Below are positions 1-8,603 of a DNA stretch of 64,000 nt, in pieces (position 1 is the first letter of the stretch; every line of letters begins with the position of its first letter). The notes beneath the pieces were generated by a model. It was not told the origin of the DNA, ran no database searches, and was given only the letters and a program-made list of their open reading frames with translations. A program made the position numbers and the translations under genes. Source of the stretch: Bacillota bacterium (GTDB taxonomy: Bacteria > Bacillota > Clostridia > Tissierellales > Tissierellaceae); NCBI GenBank assembly GCA_023388495.1, contig JAEWGC010000006.1, forward strand, positions 62,001-126,000, given 5' to 3'.

Positions 1-1
1 T

Positions 2-148
2 GTTGAAATTAGGGTTATTAAAGAGTTAAGTAAATAACATGAGAATAGTCCCTTATTTGGATTTAGAGAAATGGGAATTACAGATTCAGATGGAGATAAC
101 TATCTTAGATTAGACTTATTCTTGGATATTAATAAGCCAAGGGGGTAA
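2..148 (+). pseudogene. 3' fragment of a glyoxalase-like gene
   Basis: One frame runs from the window edge to TAA at 146 but carries an in-frame TAA at 35-37. The residues after that stop (FGFREMGITDSDGDNYLR) resemble the C-terminal strand of glyoxalase/bleomycin-resistance proteins, where FREM...DPDGN...L is common. The gene would start outside the window. It may be a decayed gene, or an intact gene ending at 37 followed by old coding debris. The resemblance is from memory only. Nothing convincing was seen between 149 and 370. Confidence 0.3.
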
Positions 149-370
149 TATCAGCTTATGACGTAATTATTCTGTTCTAAGGGTATGTAGAGAAGGTTTT
201 AACTAAATATATAGATGTATTTTGGTCTTCTAGACTTCGATTTTAGAGGAATTTTTATTAGTATGTATATCCCCATGTATTATAAGATATTCAATATTTA
301 GCTTAATTTTATAAATGTTGATAAAATATAGTAAGTTTTGATATACAATATAATCAGGAGGTGTATCATA

Positions 371-1039
371 TTGTATAAGATTTTAGTAGTAGATGATGAG
401 ATAAATATAGTAGATATGCTTAAGGATTATTTTGAAATAAACGATTATCATGTACTAACAGCTTATAATGGAGAGGAAGCTATTGAGAGACTAAAACTTG
501 ATCCAAATATAATAATACTAGATATAAATATGCCGAAAATTAATGGACTAGATGTTTGTAAGAAAATAAGGGAGTATGTGTCAGTTCCAATATTGTTTTT
601 AACTGCCAGAGTTTCAGAGGAGGATAGAATAAAGGGACTTATGGTAGGTGGAGATGATTATATTATAAAACCCTTTAGCTTAGAAGAATTAGGAGCTAGA
701 GTCTATGCTCATCTTAGAAGAGAAAATAGAAGAGCTCCCTTGACTAAGGTGAAATTTCATGGGGATTTAGTGATAGATTATTCTGCAAGAAAGATAATGG
801 GAAAGGAAGAAATATATCTTACTAAAACTGAATTTGATATTTTAGAACTATTATCTATGAATTCAGGACAGATATTTTCCAAAGAAAGGATATATGATTC
901 TATATGGGGATTTGATGGAGTGGGAGATAGCTCTGTAGTAGCAGAGCATATTAGAAGGATAAGGGAAAAACTCAAAAAACAAACTAATTATGAATACATA
1001 AACACAGTATGGGGGACGGGATATAAGTGGAATGGCTAG
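371..1039 (+). CDS. OmpR/PhoB-family response regulator
   Basis: Cytoplasmic two-component regulator of 222 aa. The N-terminal receiver domain has the acidic pair DD at residues 8-9, the phosphorylatable Asp at about 51 (ILDINMP) and the conserved Lys in IIKPF near residue 100. The C-terminal winged helix (about 130-222) ends in the typical NTVWGTGYKW strand. The TTG at 371 is the chosen start because AGGAGGTG lies at 356-363 with 7-nt spacing; the upstream ATG at 338 would add 11 residues without a good ribosome binding site. It overlaps the kinase gene by 13 bp and heads a kinase plus ABC exporter cassette. That arrangement is typical of cell-envelope stress or antimicrobial peptide detoxification systems, but the actual signal is unknown. 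Confidence 0.93.
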   Translation: MYKILVVDDEINIVDMLKDYFEINDYHVLTAYNGEEAIERLKLDPNIIILDINMPKINGLDVCKKIREYVSVPILFLTARVSEEDRIKGLMVGGDDYIIKPFSLEELGARVYAHLRRENRRAPLTKVKFHGDLVIDYSARKIMGKEEIYLTKTEFDILELLSMNSGQIFSKERIYDSIWGFDGVGDSSVVAEHIRRIREKLKKQTNYEYINTVWGTGYKWNG

Positions 1040-2199
1040 ATGGACTAACATATAATAAGAAGTTAAAGACTAGCTTTATAACATATATGCTAATATTTTT
1101 AATACTTGCATTGTCATTCAATAAAATAATCGAGATTCTAATAGATTGGTATGTAGTAGAAATTCAAGATTTATATTTCGTAGAGGAGGTAATCAAAGAA
1201 GGTAAAGAAATAATTACATATTATCGGATAAATCCTAATGGACCCACAAACTTTCAGAAAAACTTAGCTGGAATATTAGGGTTATATAAAGAATTCTCAC
1301 TAATCATCAATATGTTTATTTTTTCTGTATTTGGTTTTTCATTCTATTATAAAGATAAGATTAAAAAGCCAATAGACGAATTAAAATTTATAAAATTAGA
1401 AATAAAAAATGAAAAGTTACTCCAAAATGAGATTTATAAAGACGAGATGCTTCAATTTTTAAGTGATAATAACGAAATCATAGAGTCTTTAAAAATAGAA
1501 AAGGAAAGAATATGGAAGGAATTAAATGAAATGGAGCAGATGATGGCTTCCTTTGAGCATGATATACGTACACCAATAACTATTATTCGAGGATATAGTG
1601 ATATGATTCTAAAATATTATCCAGAGGGAAAGATGAACAATGAAAAGTTAGAAAAGACATTAATAAGTATTGGAGCACAGGCTAATAGATTAGACGAATA
1701 TATTAAGAGAAGAAGTAGCTTGAAAAGTGTTAATGAATTAGAATTACATATAGGGGTTATAGAAACAGAGAAAATTTTAAACAACATGGAGAGAATAGGA
1801 GAAGCTCTTTCAACAGGAAAAAAGTTTAAAATAAAGAATGATTTACAATCTCAGTATTTATATTTAGATGAAAATATAGTATTAGAAGTATATGAAAATA
1901 TATTAACTAATGGATTTAGATATGCCCAAAATATAGTAGAAGTAACTGTAAAAGAAGATAAGAGTTATCTTATAATTCAGGTTCAAGATGATGGTGAGGG
2001 ATTTAGTAAAGAGGGATTAAAGTATGGAACAGCAGCCTTTTTCACAGAGAACAAATCAAAAGGAGAAAATATGGGACTTGGATTATATATCTCTAGGAAA
2101 TTGTGTGAAAAACATATGGGTAAAATAAAATTATTTAATAATACAAAAGGCGGATTAGTAGAAATAAAATTTAGAAAAACAATAGCCGTAGATAAATAA
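1027..2199 (+). CDS. Membrane sensor histidine kinase
   Basis: Partner kinase of the upstream regulator, 390 aa, with a GTG start inside the regulator gene. Two hydrophobic segments (about residues 15-37 and 90-108) flank a short extracellular stretch of about 50 residues. The dimerisation/phosphoacceptor region has FEHDIRTPITII with His at residue 178. The ATPase domain shows the N box (YENILTNGFRYA), the G1 box (VQDDGEGF) and the G2 box (GLGLYISRKL). The small external loop argues against direct binding of a large ligand; kinases of this build often sense through a partner transporter. The ABC genes start 50 bp downstream, which fits that idea. Confidence 0.92.
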   Translation: MEWLDGLTYNKKLKTSFITYMLIFLILALSFNKIIEILIDWYVVEIQDLYFVEEVIKEGKEIITYYRINPNGPTNFQKNLAGILGLYKEFSLIINMFIFSVFGFSFYYKDKIKKPIDELKFIKLEIKNEKLLQNEIYKDEMLQFLSDNNEIIESLKIEKERIWKELNEMEQMMASFEHDIRTPITIIRGYSDMILKYYPEGKMNNEKLEKTLISIGAQANRLDEYIKRRSSLKSVNELELHIGVIETEKILNNMERIGEALSTGKKFKIKNDLQSQYLYLDENIVLEVYENILTNGFRYAQNIVEVTVKEDKSYLIIQVQDDGEGFSKEGLKYGTAAFFTENKSKGENMGLGLYISRKLCEKHMGKIKLFNNTKGGLVEIKFRKTIAVDK

Positions 2200-2249
2200 T
2201 AGATAATTATAATATATACTCTTCTTAAAGATAAAGGAGGGTATTTTTT

Positions 2250-3134
2250 ATGTCAGATAAAATAGTAATAAAGGATTTAAATGTCTTTTATGGAAATAAA
2301 CAAGCATTGGATAATGTAAATTTAGAAATAGTAAAAGGTATGTTTGGATTATTAGGTAGAAATGGGGCTGGGAAATCTACCCTAATGAAATCTTTAGTAA
2401 CTTTACTTCCTATAAAAAGTGGAGGCATAGAGATTTGTGGTGTAGATATTAAAGAGGTTAAAAAGATTAGAAAGATGATAGGATATTTGCCTCAAGATTT
2501 TAATATTTATCCAAATATGAATGTTATGGAAGCATTAGATTATTTAGCCACACTTTCTAATATGATAGGAGAAAATAAAAAAACAGCAGTAAGAGAATCC
2601 CTTGAAATCGTAAACTTGTGGAATGATAGAAATAAAAAGGTAAAAAGCCTGTCGGGAGGAATGAAAAGAAGGCTTGGCATAGCTCAGGCTATAGTCCACT
2701 CGCCAAAGGTACTTATAGTAGATGAACCAACGGCAGGGCTAGACCCAGAAGAAAGAATTAGATTTAGAAATCTTCTTGCAAATATAGCAAAAGAAAGGAT
2801 AGTCATCTTATCAACACATATAGTGGGGGATATAGAATCAACCTGTGAAAAGGTAGCAGTATTAAATAATGGTAAGATTATATTTAATGACACAGTAGGA
2901 GGCTTAATAAACAAAGCTAATAATTGTACATATACAGCCAGCATACCTAGGAATAAGTTCCATGAATATAATGAAAAATATTTGATTACTAGTCATCATG
3001 ATAATGGAACAGAGATTATAGTAAAACTTATATCATCGGGGAAACCAGAAAGTATATTCAGACTATGCGAGCCTGGAATCGAGGATGGCTATTTAAGTTT
3101 AATCTATGACATGGGAGGTAAAGGAAATGATTAA
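2250..3134 (+). CDS. ABC transporter ATP-binding protein
   Basis: Cytoplasmic ATPase subunit of 294 aa. Walker A is GRNGAGKST near residue 38, the signature is LSGGMKRRLGIAQ near 135, and Walker B is VLIVDEPTAGLDP near 155, with a following switch His (LSTHIVGD). The first 210 residues are the nucleotide-binding domain; the rest is a poorly conserved tail as in exporter ATPases of the bacitracin/lantibiotic-immunity type. AAGGAGGG precedes the ATG. The next gene overlaps by 8 bp, so ATPase and permease are translationally coupled. The substrate cannot be read from the sequence. Confidence 0.9.
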   Translation: MSDKIVIKDLNVFYGNKQALDNVNLEIVKGMFGLLGRNGAGKSTLMKSLVTLLPIKSGGIEICGVDIKEVKKIRKMIGYLPQDFNIYPNMNVMEALDYLATLSNMIGENKKTAVRESLEIVNLWNDRNKKVKSLSGGMKRRLGIAQAIVHSPKVLIVDEPTAGLDPEERIRFRNLLANIAKERIVILSTHIVGDIESTCEKVAVLNNGKIIFNDTVGGLINKANNCTYTASIPRNKFHEYNEKYLITSHHDNGTEIIVKLISSGKPESIFRLCEPGIEDGYLSLIYDMGGKGND

Positions 3135-4323
3135 TATCTTCAAGATAGAATCAAAAAGAATAATCAAAAGTCCTTTATTTTACGTAGTAACAATTTTGAT
3201 AATAGCCTTTGCTGTAAGTCAAATAGGTTTTGATATCAATTCAGATAGAATATCAAAACCAACTATAGGACAGGAATCCTATGGAACCTACCAAAGCTCA
3301 GATATGGAAATAATAAAACCAAGAGCATTAGATAATTTAATTTCAGAATATAAAAGTAACCGCTATACTACCTATCCTTATGGGTTTTATAAAGCAGTAC
3401 GACTTTCGGAGGAAAAAGATATACAAATAGGGAAAATAATATCTGCTTTAACTGGAGAATCTTTTGAGACAATAGAGAAAATAAAAACTCAGAATACCAT
3501 ATTAGAACATATTGAAATAAGAAAAGATTTAACTAATGAAGAGTTTAAAGAACTAATGAATGCAGTAGATACTGCCGTAGGAAAAGGATCATATTATGGA
3601 GATAAGTATTTAATAGGAATGTTTGGGAAAGCTGAAAGAGACTATGATAGGGCCCTAGAAGAATATAATTTAATAATAGAAGAAGATAAGATTTCAGGTG
3701 CATATGCAAAACATTTTTCAGACTATATGGGAATATCATTGGCACTAATACCAGTATTTTTAGCTGTAGGAGTTTGGTATCTAGATAGAACTTCTAAATC
3801 CCAAGACTTACTTTATGTAAGACAAGTAAAAACCAGGGACATGGTTTGGGGAAGGTATTTAGCTATGGTGGCATCACTTGCCGTGATAATATTAGCTATG
3901 GCAACTTATTACAATATCAGGGTTATAGCTCATTTTGGAATAGAGAATATAGATGTATTAGCTTACTACAAATATACAATAATATGGCTTATACCAACTA
4001 TGATGATATCATTGGGAGTGGGTACGTTTCTAACTATAGTAACTGATTCCCCTTTAGGAATAGTAGTTCAACTAGCATGGTGGTTTTTAGATATAAATTC
4101 AAAATATGATAGTATAGAAGGTGGGGGGTATGGTATGAGCCTTATACTACGTCATAATACAATAGGGAATACTTTAGAATATATGAGTAATGTAAATCAA
4201 ATATTAATAAATAGACTTGCTTATGTGATGATAGCCTTAATAATGGTAGCAATTGCAGAAAAAATATATGATGAAAAAAGAGTAGAAAAGTTAGGTGGAA
4301 ATTTTCTTGGAAAAACTAAATAA
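3127..4323 (+). CDS. ABC transporter membrane subunit, ABC-2 type
   Basis: Membrane protein of 398 aa. It has one N-terminal helix (about residues 14-33), a large external region of about 180 residues, then about five helices in the C-terminal half (from SLALIPVFLAVGVWYL onward). This topology is usual for ABC-2 permeases working with the upstream ATPase. The start at 3127 is chosen over 3106 because GGAGG lies at 3114-3118 and the reading overlaps the ATPase stop by only 8 bp. Export of a peptide or lipid-like compound is inferred from the family, not shown. Confidence 0.8.
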   Translation: MINIFKIESKRIIKSPLFYVVTILIIAFAVSQIGFDINSDRISKPTIGQESYGTYQSSDMEIIKPRALDNLISEYKSNRYTTYPYGFYKAVRLSEEKDIQIGKIISALTGESFETIEKIKTQNTILEHIEIRKDLTNEEFKELMNAVDTAVGKGSYYGDKYLIGMFGKAERDYDRALEEYNLIIEEDKISGAYAKHFSDYMGISLALIPVFLAVGVWYLDRTSKSQDLLYVRQVKTRDMVWGRYLAMVASLAVIILAMATYYNIRVIAHFGIENIDVLAYYKYTIIWLIPTMMISLGVGTFLTIVTDSPLGIVVQLAWWFLDINSKYDSIEGGGYGMSLILRHNTIGNTLEYMSNVNQILINRLAYVMIALIMVAIAEKIYDEKRVEKLGGNFLGKTK

Positions 4324-4930
4324 AATAACAATTGCTCAAATAAAAAGAAATATATCTTCAGGAATTTGCATATCTTTTGTTATATTATTATTTACTAATA
4401 TAATATATGGATTTAGCAATTTAAATGAAATAGAGTCACTATTTCCTTTAGAAAGATTTATACCCTTAATAGGGCTAACTCTTATAATGCCAATATTAGA
4501 GCCAGAATTAGATTTTGGTATATATCAAGTTGTAAGAGTAAGAGAAACATCTTTAGTTTTTATATATTTAATAAGATTGATGATAGCATTAATCTTATAT
4601 TCATTATTTATAATAGGAATATTGTTTTATATGAATAAAAATGGTTGCACAATAAATTATAATACTTATTTTTACGAGACTTTAAGTATAGGAGTATTTT
4701 TAGGCTCCATAGGATTTATATTAATTGGAATTACACAAAATAAGGTATATGCACTATTAGGAAGTTTATCCTACTATTTGCTGAATTGGTTTGTAAATTA
4801 TAAAAAGCTAGGAAGTATATATTTATTTAGGTTATCAAGAGGATTAGCTCCTTTAAATGAATTTAAATGTCTATTGGCATTCTTATTTATAATAATAGGT
4901 TTGATAAGCTGTTGTAGAAGAAAAATATAA
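4295..4930 (+). CDS. Hydrophobic membrane protein of the ABC cassette
   Basis: About 211 aa with roughly six hydrophobic segments and very few charged residues, consistent with a second membrane subunit of the preceding exporter. No family motif was recognised. The open frame begins at GTG 4295, inside the previous gene. A TTG at 4307 has AGGTGG at 4293-4298 with 8-nt spacing and may be the real start, giving 207 aa. It is the last gene before an inverted repeat and clearly belongs to the 371-4930 operon. Confidence 0.75.
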   Translation: MEIFLEKLNKITIAQIKRNISSGICISFVILLFTNIIYGFSNLNEIESLFPLERFIPLIGLTLIMPILEPELDFGIYQVVRVRETSLVFIYLIRLMIALILYSLFIIGILFYMNKNGCTINYNTYFYETLSIGVFLGSIGFILIGITQNKVYALLGSLSYYLLNWFVNYKKLGSIYLFRLSRGLAPLNEFKCLLAFLFIIIGLISCCRRKI

Positions 4931-4960
4931 TAATAGATTTAATACTCTAATAAGGTTGAA

Positions 4961-4984
4961 AGGAGGTACTATCTAGCACCTCCT
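4961..4984 (+). terminator. Possible terminator hairpin after the ABC cassette
   Basis: AGGAGGT (4961-4967) pairs with ACCTCCT (4978-4984) across a 10-nt loop and is followed by only a short T-rich stretch. It sits 30 bp after the last gene of the cassette. The stem contains a ribosome-binding-site-like sequence, so a role other than termination is possible. Confidence 0.4.
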
Positions 4985-5002
4985 ATTTCTGTGTATTACA
5001 AT

Positions 5003-5027
5003 TATCAATAAGGTTTTCTTATTGATA
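5003..5027. repeat. Inverted repeat upstream of the chromate-type transporter
   Basis: TATCAATAAG (5003-5012) and CTTATTGATA (5018-5027) form perfect 10-bp arms with a 5-nt spacer, 70 bp before the transporter start. It could be an operator for the LysR regulator encoded at 6206-7072 or an RNA hairpin; the sequence alone does not decide. Confidence 0.4.
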
Positions 5028-5097
5028 TGATAACAAACATATATTTTACATATTAATGATAAGTTGTTAAACTTGTAAATGTAAAGGAGCGATGTAT

Positions 5098-5685
5098 ATG
5101 AAAGAAAACAGACTATGGAAACTTTTTATATCAACCTTCACTTTAAGTGCATTTACATTTGGTGGTGGCTTTGTAATAGTTTCCCTCTACAAGAAGAAAT
5201 TTGTTGAAGAATTAAATTGGCTAGAAGAAGATGAGATGCTTGATATTTCTGCTATTGCACAATCAAGTCCAGGTCCTATTCCAGTCAATGCAAGTGTAAT
5301 TTTAGGATATCGAATCCATGGTATTTTAGGAAGTATAGTTGCTATATTAGGTACAATTATTCCGCCTTTTGTTATTATTTCATTAATTTCAATTTTTTAT
5401 AAGCAATTTAAGAGTAATCAAGTAATCGCAGTTGCACTACAAGTAATGAGAGCAGGAGTAGCTGCTGTAATTTTAGATGTGGTTGTTAATTTAGCAAAAA
5501 ATGTAATCAAGACAAAGAATGTTCTTTATATGACTGTTATGGTAGTTGCTTTTATAGCTACATACTTTTTTAACTTGGGTGCTATGTATATCATATTTTC
5601 TTGTCTAGGAATTGGGCTTATTTCCGTTTTCTTGGACTATAGAAAGGAGAAAAGAAATGGGACTTCTATGGACTCTATTTATTAG
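5098..5685 (+). CDS. Chromate transporter family protein, first half
   Basis: Membrane protein of 195 aa and a short-chain CHR-family protein, which functions as half of a transporter. The family signatures are FTFGGGFVIVSLY near residue 20 and QSSPGPIPVNASVILGYR near residue 58, followed by about four further helices. The ATG at 5098 is preferred to the one at 5092 because AAAGGAG at 5083-5089 then has 8-nt spacing. It overlaps its partner by 29 bp. CHR pairs are annotated as chromate exporters, but the natural substrate in anaerobes is often unclear. Confidence 0.9.
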   Translation: MKENRLWKLFISTFTLSAFTFGGGFVIVSLYKKKFVEELNWLEEDEMLDISAIAQSSPGPIPVNASVILGYRIHGILGSIVAILGTIIPPFVIISLISIFYKQFKSNQVIAVALQVMRAGVAAVILDVVVNLAKNVIKTKNVLYMTVMVVAFIATYFFNLGAMYIIFSCLGIGLISVFLDYRKEKRNGTSMDSIY

Positions 5686-6232
5686 TTTTATACAAGTTGG
5701 TTTATTTAGTGTTGGTGGTGGATATGCAGCGATTCCACTTATTCAGGAGCAAGTAGTCAACATCCATAAATTACTAACCATGGCTGAATTTACAGATTTA
5801 ATTACAATTGCTGAGATGACCCCAGGGCCAATCTCAATTAACTCAGCCACCTTTGTAGGCCAAAGAGTATATGGTACTTTAGGTGCAGTAGTATGTACCC
5901 TTGGTGTTATTCTTCCTGCATTTATCATTTGTTTAACCCTTGCCTACTTTTATTATAAATACAAGAACTTTTCTGGAGTTCAGACTGTACTGGGAGCTTT
6001 AAGACCTGCTGTTGTAGCCTTAATTGCTAGTGCTGGTGTTTCAATATTAGTTCTTGCTTTGTTTAATACTAATTTTCATAACATAGTACTTAGTGAATTT
6101 AGATGGCTTGAGTTTGTCTTATTTATAGGTGGATTTATAATTCTTAGGAAATATAAATTGAATGCAGTAAGTATTATTATAGGGACAGGTGTTATCGGCA
6201 CTACTCTACAATTTATTATCAATGCATTCTAG
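5657..6232 (+). CDS. Chromate transporter family protein, second half
   Basis: Membrane protein of 191 aa homologous to the gene it overlaps. It carries LFSVGGGYAAIPLIQ near residue 14 and AEMTPGPISINSATFVGQR near residue 52, the second-half version of the CHR motifs. The start is ATG 5657 with AAAGGAG at 5644-5650. The two genes together equal one full-length ChrA, with the halves expected in opposite membrane orientation. The 3' end runs 27 bp into the convergent LysR gene, so the two transcripts overlap tail to tail. Confidence 0.9.
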   Translation: MGLLWTLFISFIQVGLFSVGGGYAAIPLIQEQVVNIHKLLTMAEFTDLITIAEMTPGPISINSATFVGQRVYGTLGAVVCTLGVILPAFIICLTLAYFYYKYKNFSGVQTVLGALRPAVVALIASAGVSILVLALFNTNFHNIVLSEFRWLEFVLFIGGFIILRKYKLNAVSIIIGTGVIGTTLQFIINAF

Positions 6233-7072
6233 AATTTGAGATATAATTGGATTTTCATCTTGACCTTTATTATAGATATATCTTATTGAGCGTGGACAGC
6301 TATAATCGGCAAAGTTTAATTGTTTTAAGCTTTGCTTTTTTATTGCTTTTTCAGCAGCTATTTTAGAAATAATAGCAAAGCCATATTTGTTTTCGACAGC
6401 TTGCATAATGGTTTCTAAATTCGTTGCTCTAAATACGATTTGTGGATGAATTTTCATTTCATTCATTTTAATTTCAAATTGATTTCTATGATGACTTCCC
6501 TCTTCACGGGAAATCCAAGGCAATTGTTCTAAATCTGACAATTTATTTATATCATTATCAAGGGGATAATTATGACTAATTACAGCTATTAACTCATCTT
6601 TTAAAATTTCAACCTCAATTATATTTTTGGAATTAATTTTACCTTCGACGATAGCCACATCAATTCTATTATTCAATATTAGCTTTTCGATTTCTGTTGT
6701 ATTGTTAATTACCACTTCAAACTCTATATTTGGCATGGAGGATTTCAAGTTTTTAAGATAGCCATTTAATAAGTATTGGCCGACGGTAACACTACTACCA
6801 ATACGAATTGTTTTGTTTTGGTTAAACATTGCATTATTCATTTCCTTAAAATTAGCAATTACTCTTCGTGCATACTTTTCTAATTTGAGCCCTTCCGGAG
6901 TTAAATAGAGCTTTTTAGAAACACGATTAAATAATCTTGTTGAATAGTAGTTTTCTAAATCTTTAATCATAAGTGAAATATTAGGTTGTGTAGTAAAAAG
7001 CTTGTCAGCAGCGGCAGCCATTGTTTTATTATCAATAACAGCTAAGAAAGCTTCTAACAATTTTATATTCAT
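6206..7072 (-). CDS. LysR-family transcriptional regulator
   Basis: DNA-binding regulator of 288 aa. The N-terminal winged helix-turn-helix reads KLLEAFLAVIDNKTMAAAADKLF then TTQPNISLMIKDLE (residues 4-42), and a type-2 periplasmic-binding-like effector domain follows from about residue 90. A GGAGG-type site lies just upstream of ATG 7072. It is convergent with, and overlaps, the chromate-type transporter pair, so it is the likely regulator of that pair, possibly through the inverted repeat at 5003-5027. The effector is not identifiable. Confidence 0.9.
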   Translation of the reverse strand: MNIKLLEAFLAVIDNKTMAAAADKLFTTQPNISLMIKDLENYYSTRLFNRVSKKLYLTPEGLKLEKYARRVIANFKEMNNAMFNQNKTIRIGSSVTVGQYLLNGYLKNLKSSMPNIEFEVVINNTTEIEKLILNNRIDVAIVEGKINSKNIIEVEILKDELIAVISHNYPLDNDINKLSDLEQLPWISREEGSHHRNQFEIKMNEMKIHPQIVFRATNLETIMQAVENKYGFAIISKIAAEKAIKKQSLKQLNFADYSCPRSIRYIYNKGQDENPIISQILECIDNKL

Positions 7073-7180
7073 AGTTTACCTCCAAATATTTGTTTCAATG
7101 TCATATTCATTTTAGCATAACTAATTATGAAATTGTACAATAAATTATTCCTGTAGAATAATAAAAACGACTAAAATAAA

Positions 7181-7237
7181 TTATTGACATATGTTCAAAA
7201 TGTCATATAATAATGTTAAATGGGCATATGTCAATAA
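7181..7237 (+). promoter_or_regulatory. Promoter with three repeated half-sites before the DUF134 gene
   Basis: A sigma-A-type promoter has TTGACA at 7184-7189 and TATAAT at 7206-7211 with a 16-bp spacer. TGACAT (7185-7190) and ATGTCA (7200-7205) form an inverted pair that covers the -35 and spacer, and a second ATGTCA lies at 7228-7233 in the leader. The outer arms extend to a 13-bp perfect inverted repeat (7181-7193 and 7225-7237). This looks like an operator that would block RNA polymerase; the DUF134 protein itself is the obvious candidate binder. Confidence 0.7.
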
Positions 7238-7263
7238 CCAACAATTATAAGGAGAGAATAATA

Positions 7264-7623
7264 ATGGCAAGACCTAGAAAATGGAGAAAGGTATGTTGTT
7301 TACCTGAAAGCAATATGTTTGGGCCCCTAGATGTTGAAAATACGGAAAGTAAACCAATTATTATGACAGTAGATGAATATGAAACTATTCGTCTTATAGA
7401 TTTAGAAGGGATGATGCAGGAAGAATGTGCTGATAGAATGAATGTAGCTCGCACAACAGTCCAAAGGATATATAACAATGCAAGAAAAAAAATTGCAGAA
7501 GCCTTGGTTAATGGAAATGTGTTGAGGATAGAAGGTGGGGACTTTATGCTTTATGATGAAAATGAAAAGAAGCATGGATGTAGGAGATGCCGTAGACGTA
7601 GATGCAGTGAAAGAAGTCTTTAA
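7264..7623 (+). CDS. DUF134 (UPF0251) helix-turn-helix protein
   Basis: Small putative regulator of 119 aa. It begins MARPRKWRKVCCLPES, the DUF134 family signature, and continues with a sigma-70 region-4-like helix-turn-helix (DEYETIRLIDLEGMMQEECADRMNVARTTVQRIY). Its tail is Cys/Arg-rich (HGCRRCRRRRC), which with the N-terminal CC could bind metal or an Fe-S cluster. The start at 7264 is set by AAGGAGAG just upstream. Family members commonly sit beside Mrp ATPases and NifX/NifB-like iron-molybdenum-cofactor proteins, and here an Mrp gene and a NifX-like fragment follow. Its target is unknown. Confidence 0.85.
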   Translation: MARPRKWRKVCCLPESNMFGPLDVENTESKPIIMTVDEYETIRLIDLEGMMQEECADRMNVARTTVQRIYNNARKKIAEALVNGNVLRIEGGDFMLYDENEKKHGCRRCRRRRCSERSL

Positions 7624-7663
7624 TAACACCATGAAAATCATAAGTGAATAAAGGAGAAGAAAG

Positions 7664-8500
7664 ATGAGCGAAAAATGTAATCAAAATTGTAATACTTGTA
7701 GTGTAGAATGTGATGATAGAAAAGAAGCTCCTATGAACTTCCTAGAAAAAGCACATGAATTCAGTAATATTAAAAAAGTAATAGGGGTAGTAAGTGGTAA
7801 AGGTGGTGTAGGAAAATCACTGGTTACATCTATGTTAGCAGCATCAATGAATAGAAAAGGATATAATATAGGAGTATTAGATGCGGATATTACTGGGCCT
7901 TCAATACCTAAGGTTTTTGGAATAAAAGAAAAGGCTACGGCAAATAATCTTGGTTGGTTTCCAGTTAAAAGTATAACAAGTATCAATATTATGTCTATTA
8001 ATTTGCTAGTAGAAAATGATACGGATCCTGTAGTATGGAGGGGACCTATAATAGCTAGCGCTGTTAAACAGTTTTGGACTGATGTCATCTGGGGAGACAT
8101 TGACTACATGTTTGTTGATATGCCACCGGGAACAGGAGATGTTCCCCTTACTGTATTTCAATCGATTCCAGTGGATGGAATAATTATGGTAACATCACCA
8201 CAAGAACTAGTCTCAATGATAGTATCTAAGGCAGTTAAGATGGCAGAAATGATGAATATACCAATTATTGGGCTAGTTGAGAACATGGCATACTTAAAAT
8301 GTACTGATTGTGGAAAAGAAATTAAAGTATTTGGGGATAGCCATATTGATGAAATTGCAAAGGAACATAATATAAATATACTTGCGAAGATGCCAATTGA
8401 TCCAGAGTTTGCATCAGCATGCGATAAAGGATTAATAGAAACATGTGATACTGACTATCTTGTAGATATTATAAAGAAAATAGAAGAAATGGAGGTATAA
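7664..8500 (+). CDS. Mrp/NBP35-type Fe-S carrier P-loop ATPase
   Basis: Cytoplasmic ATPase of 278 aa in the ParA/MinD superfamily. The deviant Walker A is SGKGGVGKS near residue 45, and DADITGPSIPK and VDMPPGTGDVPL are typical Mrp motifs. A Cys pair in LKCTDCGK near residue 208 is the usual bridging Fe-S ligand, and the N-terminal CNQNCNTCSVEC is a second Cys-rich patch as in NBP35-like members. Family knowledge suggests assembly or transfer of Fe-S clusters to apoproteins, which fits a region rich in Fe-S enzymes. It follows the DUF134 gene by 40 bp. Confidence 0.9.
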   Translation: MSEKCNQNCNTCSVECDDRKEAPMNFLEKAHEFSNIKKVIGVVSGKGGVGKSLVTSMLAASMNRKGYNIGVLDADITGPSIPKVFGIKEKATANNLGWFPVKSITSINIMSINLLVENDTDPVVWRGPIIASAVKQFWTDVIWGDIDYMFVDMPPGTGDVPLTVFQSIPVDGIIMVTSPQELVSMIVSKAVKMAEMMNIPIIGLVENMAYLKCTDCGKEIKVFGDSHIDEIAKEHNINILAKMPIDPEFASACDKGLIETCDTDYLVDIIKKIEEMEV

Positions 8501-8501
8501 C

Positions 8502-8588
8502 GCTGTAATTAGTTATTTAGAAGGTTCACTTAAATCAACAGGTTCAGTTTGTAATGAGCATCAACACCATAATGAGTGTGGAAATTAA
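8502..8588 (+). pseudogene. 3' remnant of a NifX-like cofactor-binding gene
   Basis: Directly after the Mrp stop an open frame without any start codon encodes AVISYLEGSLKSTGSV followed by a Cys/His-rich end (CNEHQHHNECGN). This resembles the C-terminus of NifX/dinitrogenase-cofactor-type proteins, which often end in a His/Cys-rich tail and neighbour DUF134 and Mrp genes. The rest of that gene appears deleted, leaving its tail fused downstream of Mrp. The assignment rests on pattern and context only. Confidence 0.4.
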
Positions 8589-8603
8589 AAAGGGGGTTTT
8601 TTT

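Noticed and set aside
5612..5656. Earlier start for the second chromate-type half
   Set aside because: It would overlap the first half by more and lacks a ribosome binding site, while ATG 5657 has AAAGGAG at a good distance.
7181..7237. The 13-bp inverted repeat as transposon ends
   Set aside because: Only 31 bp lie between the arms and they contain a promoter; operator is the better reading.
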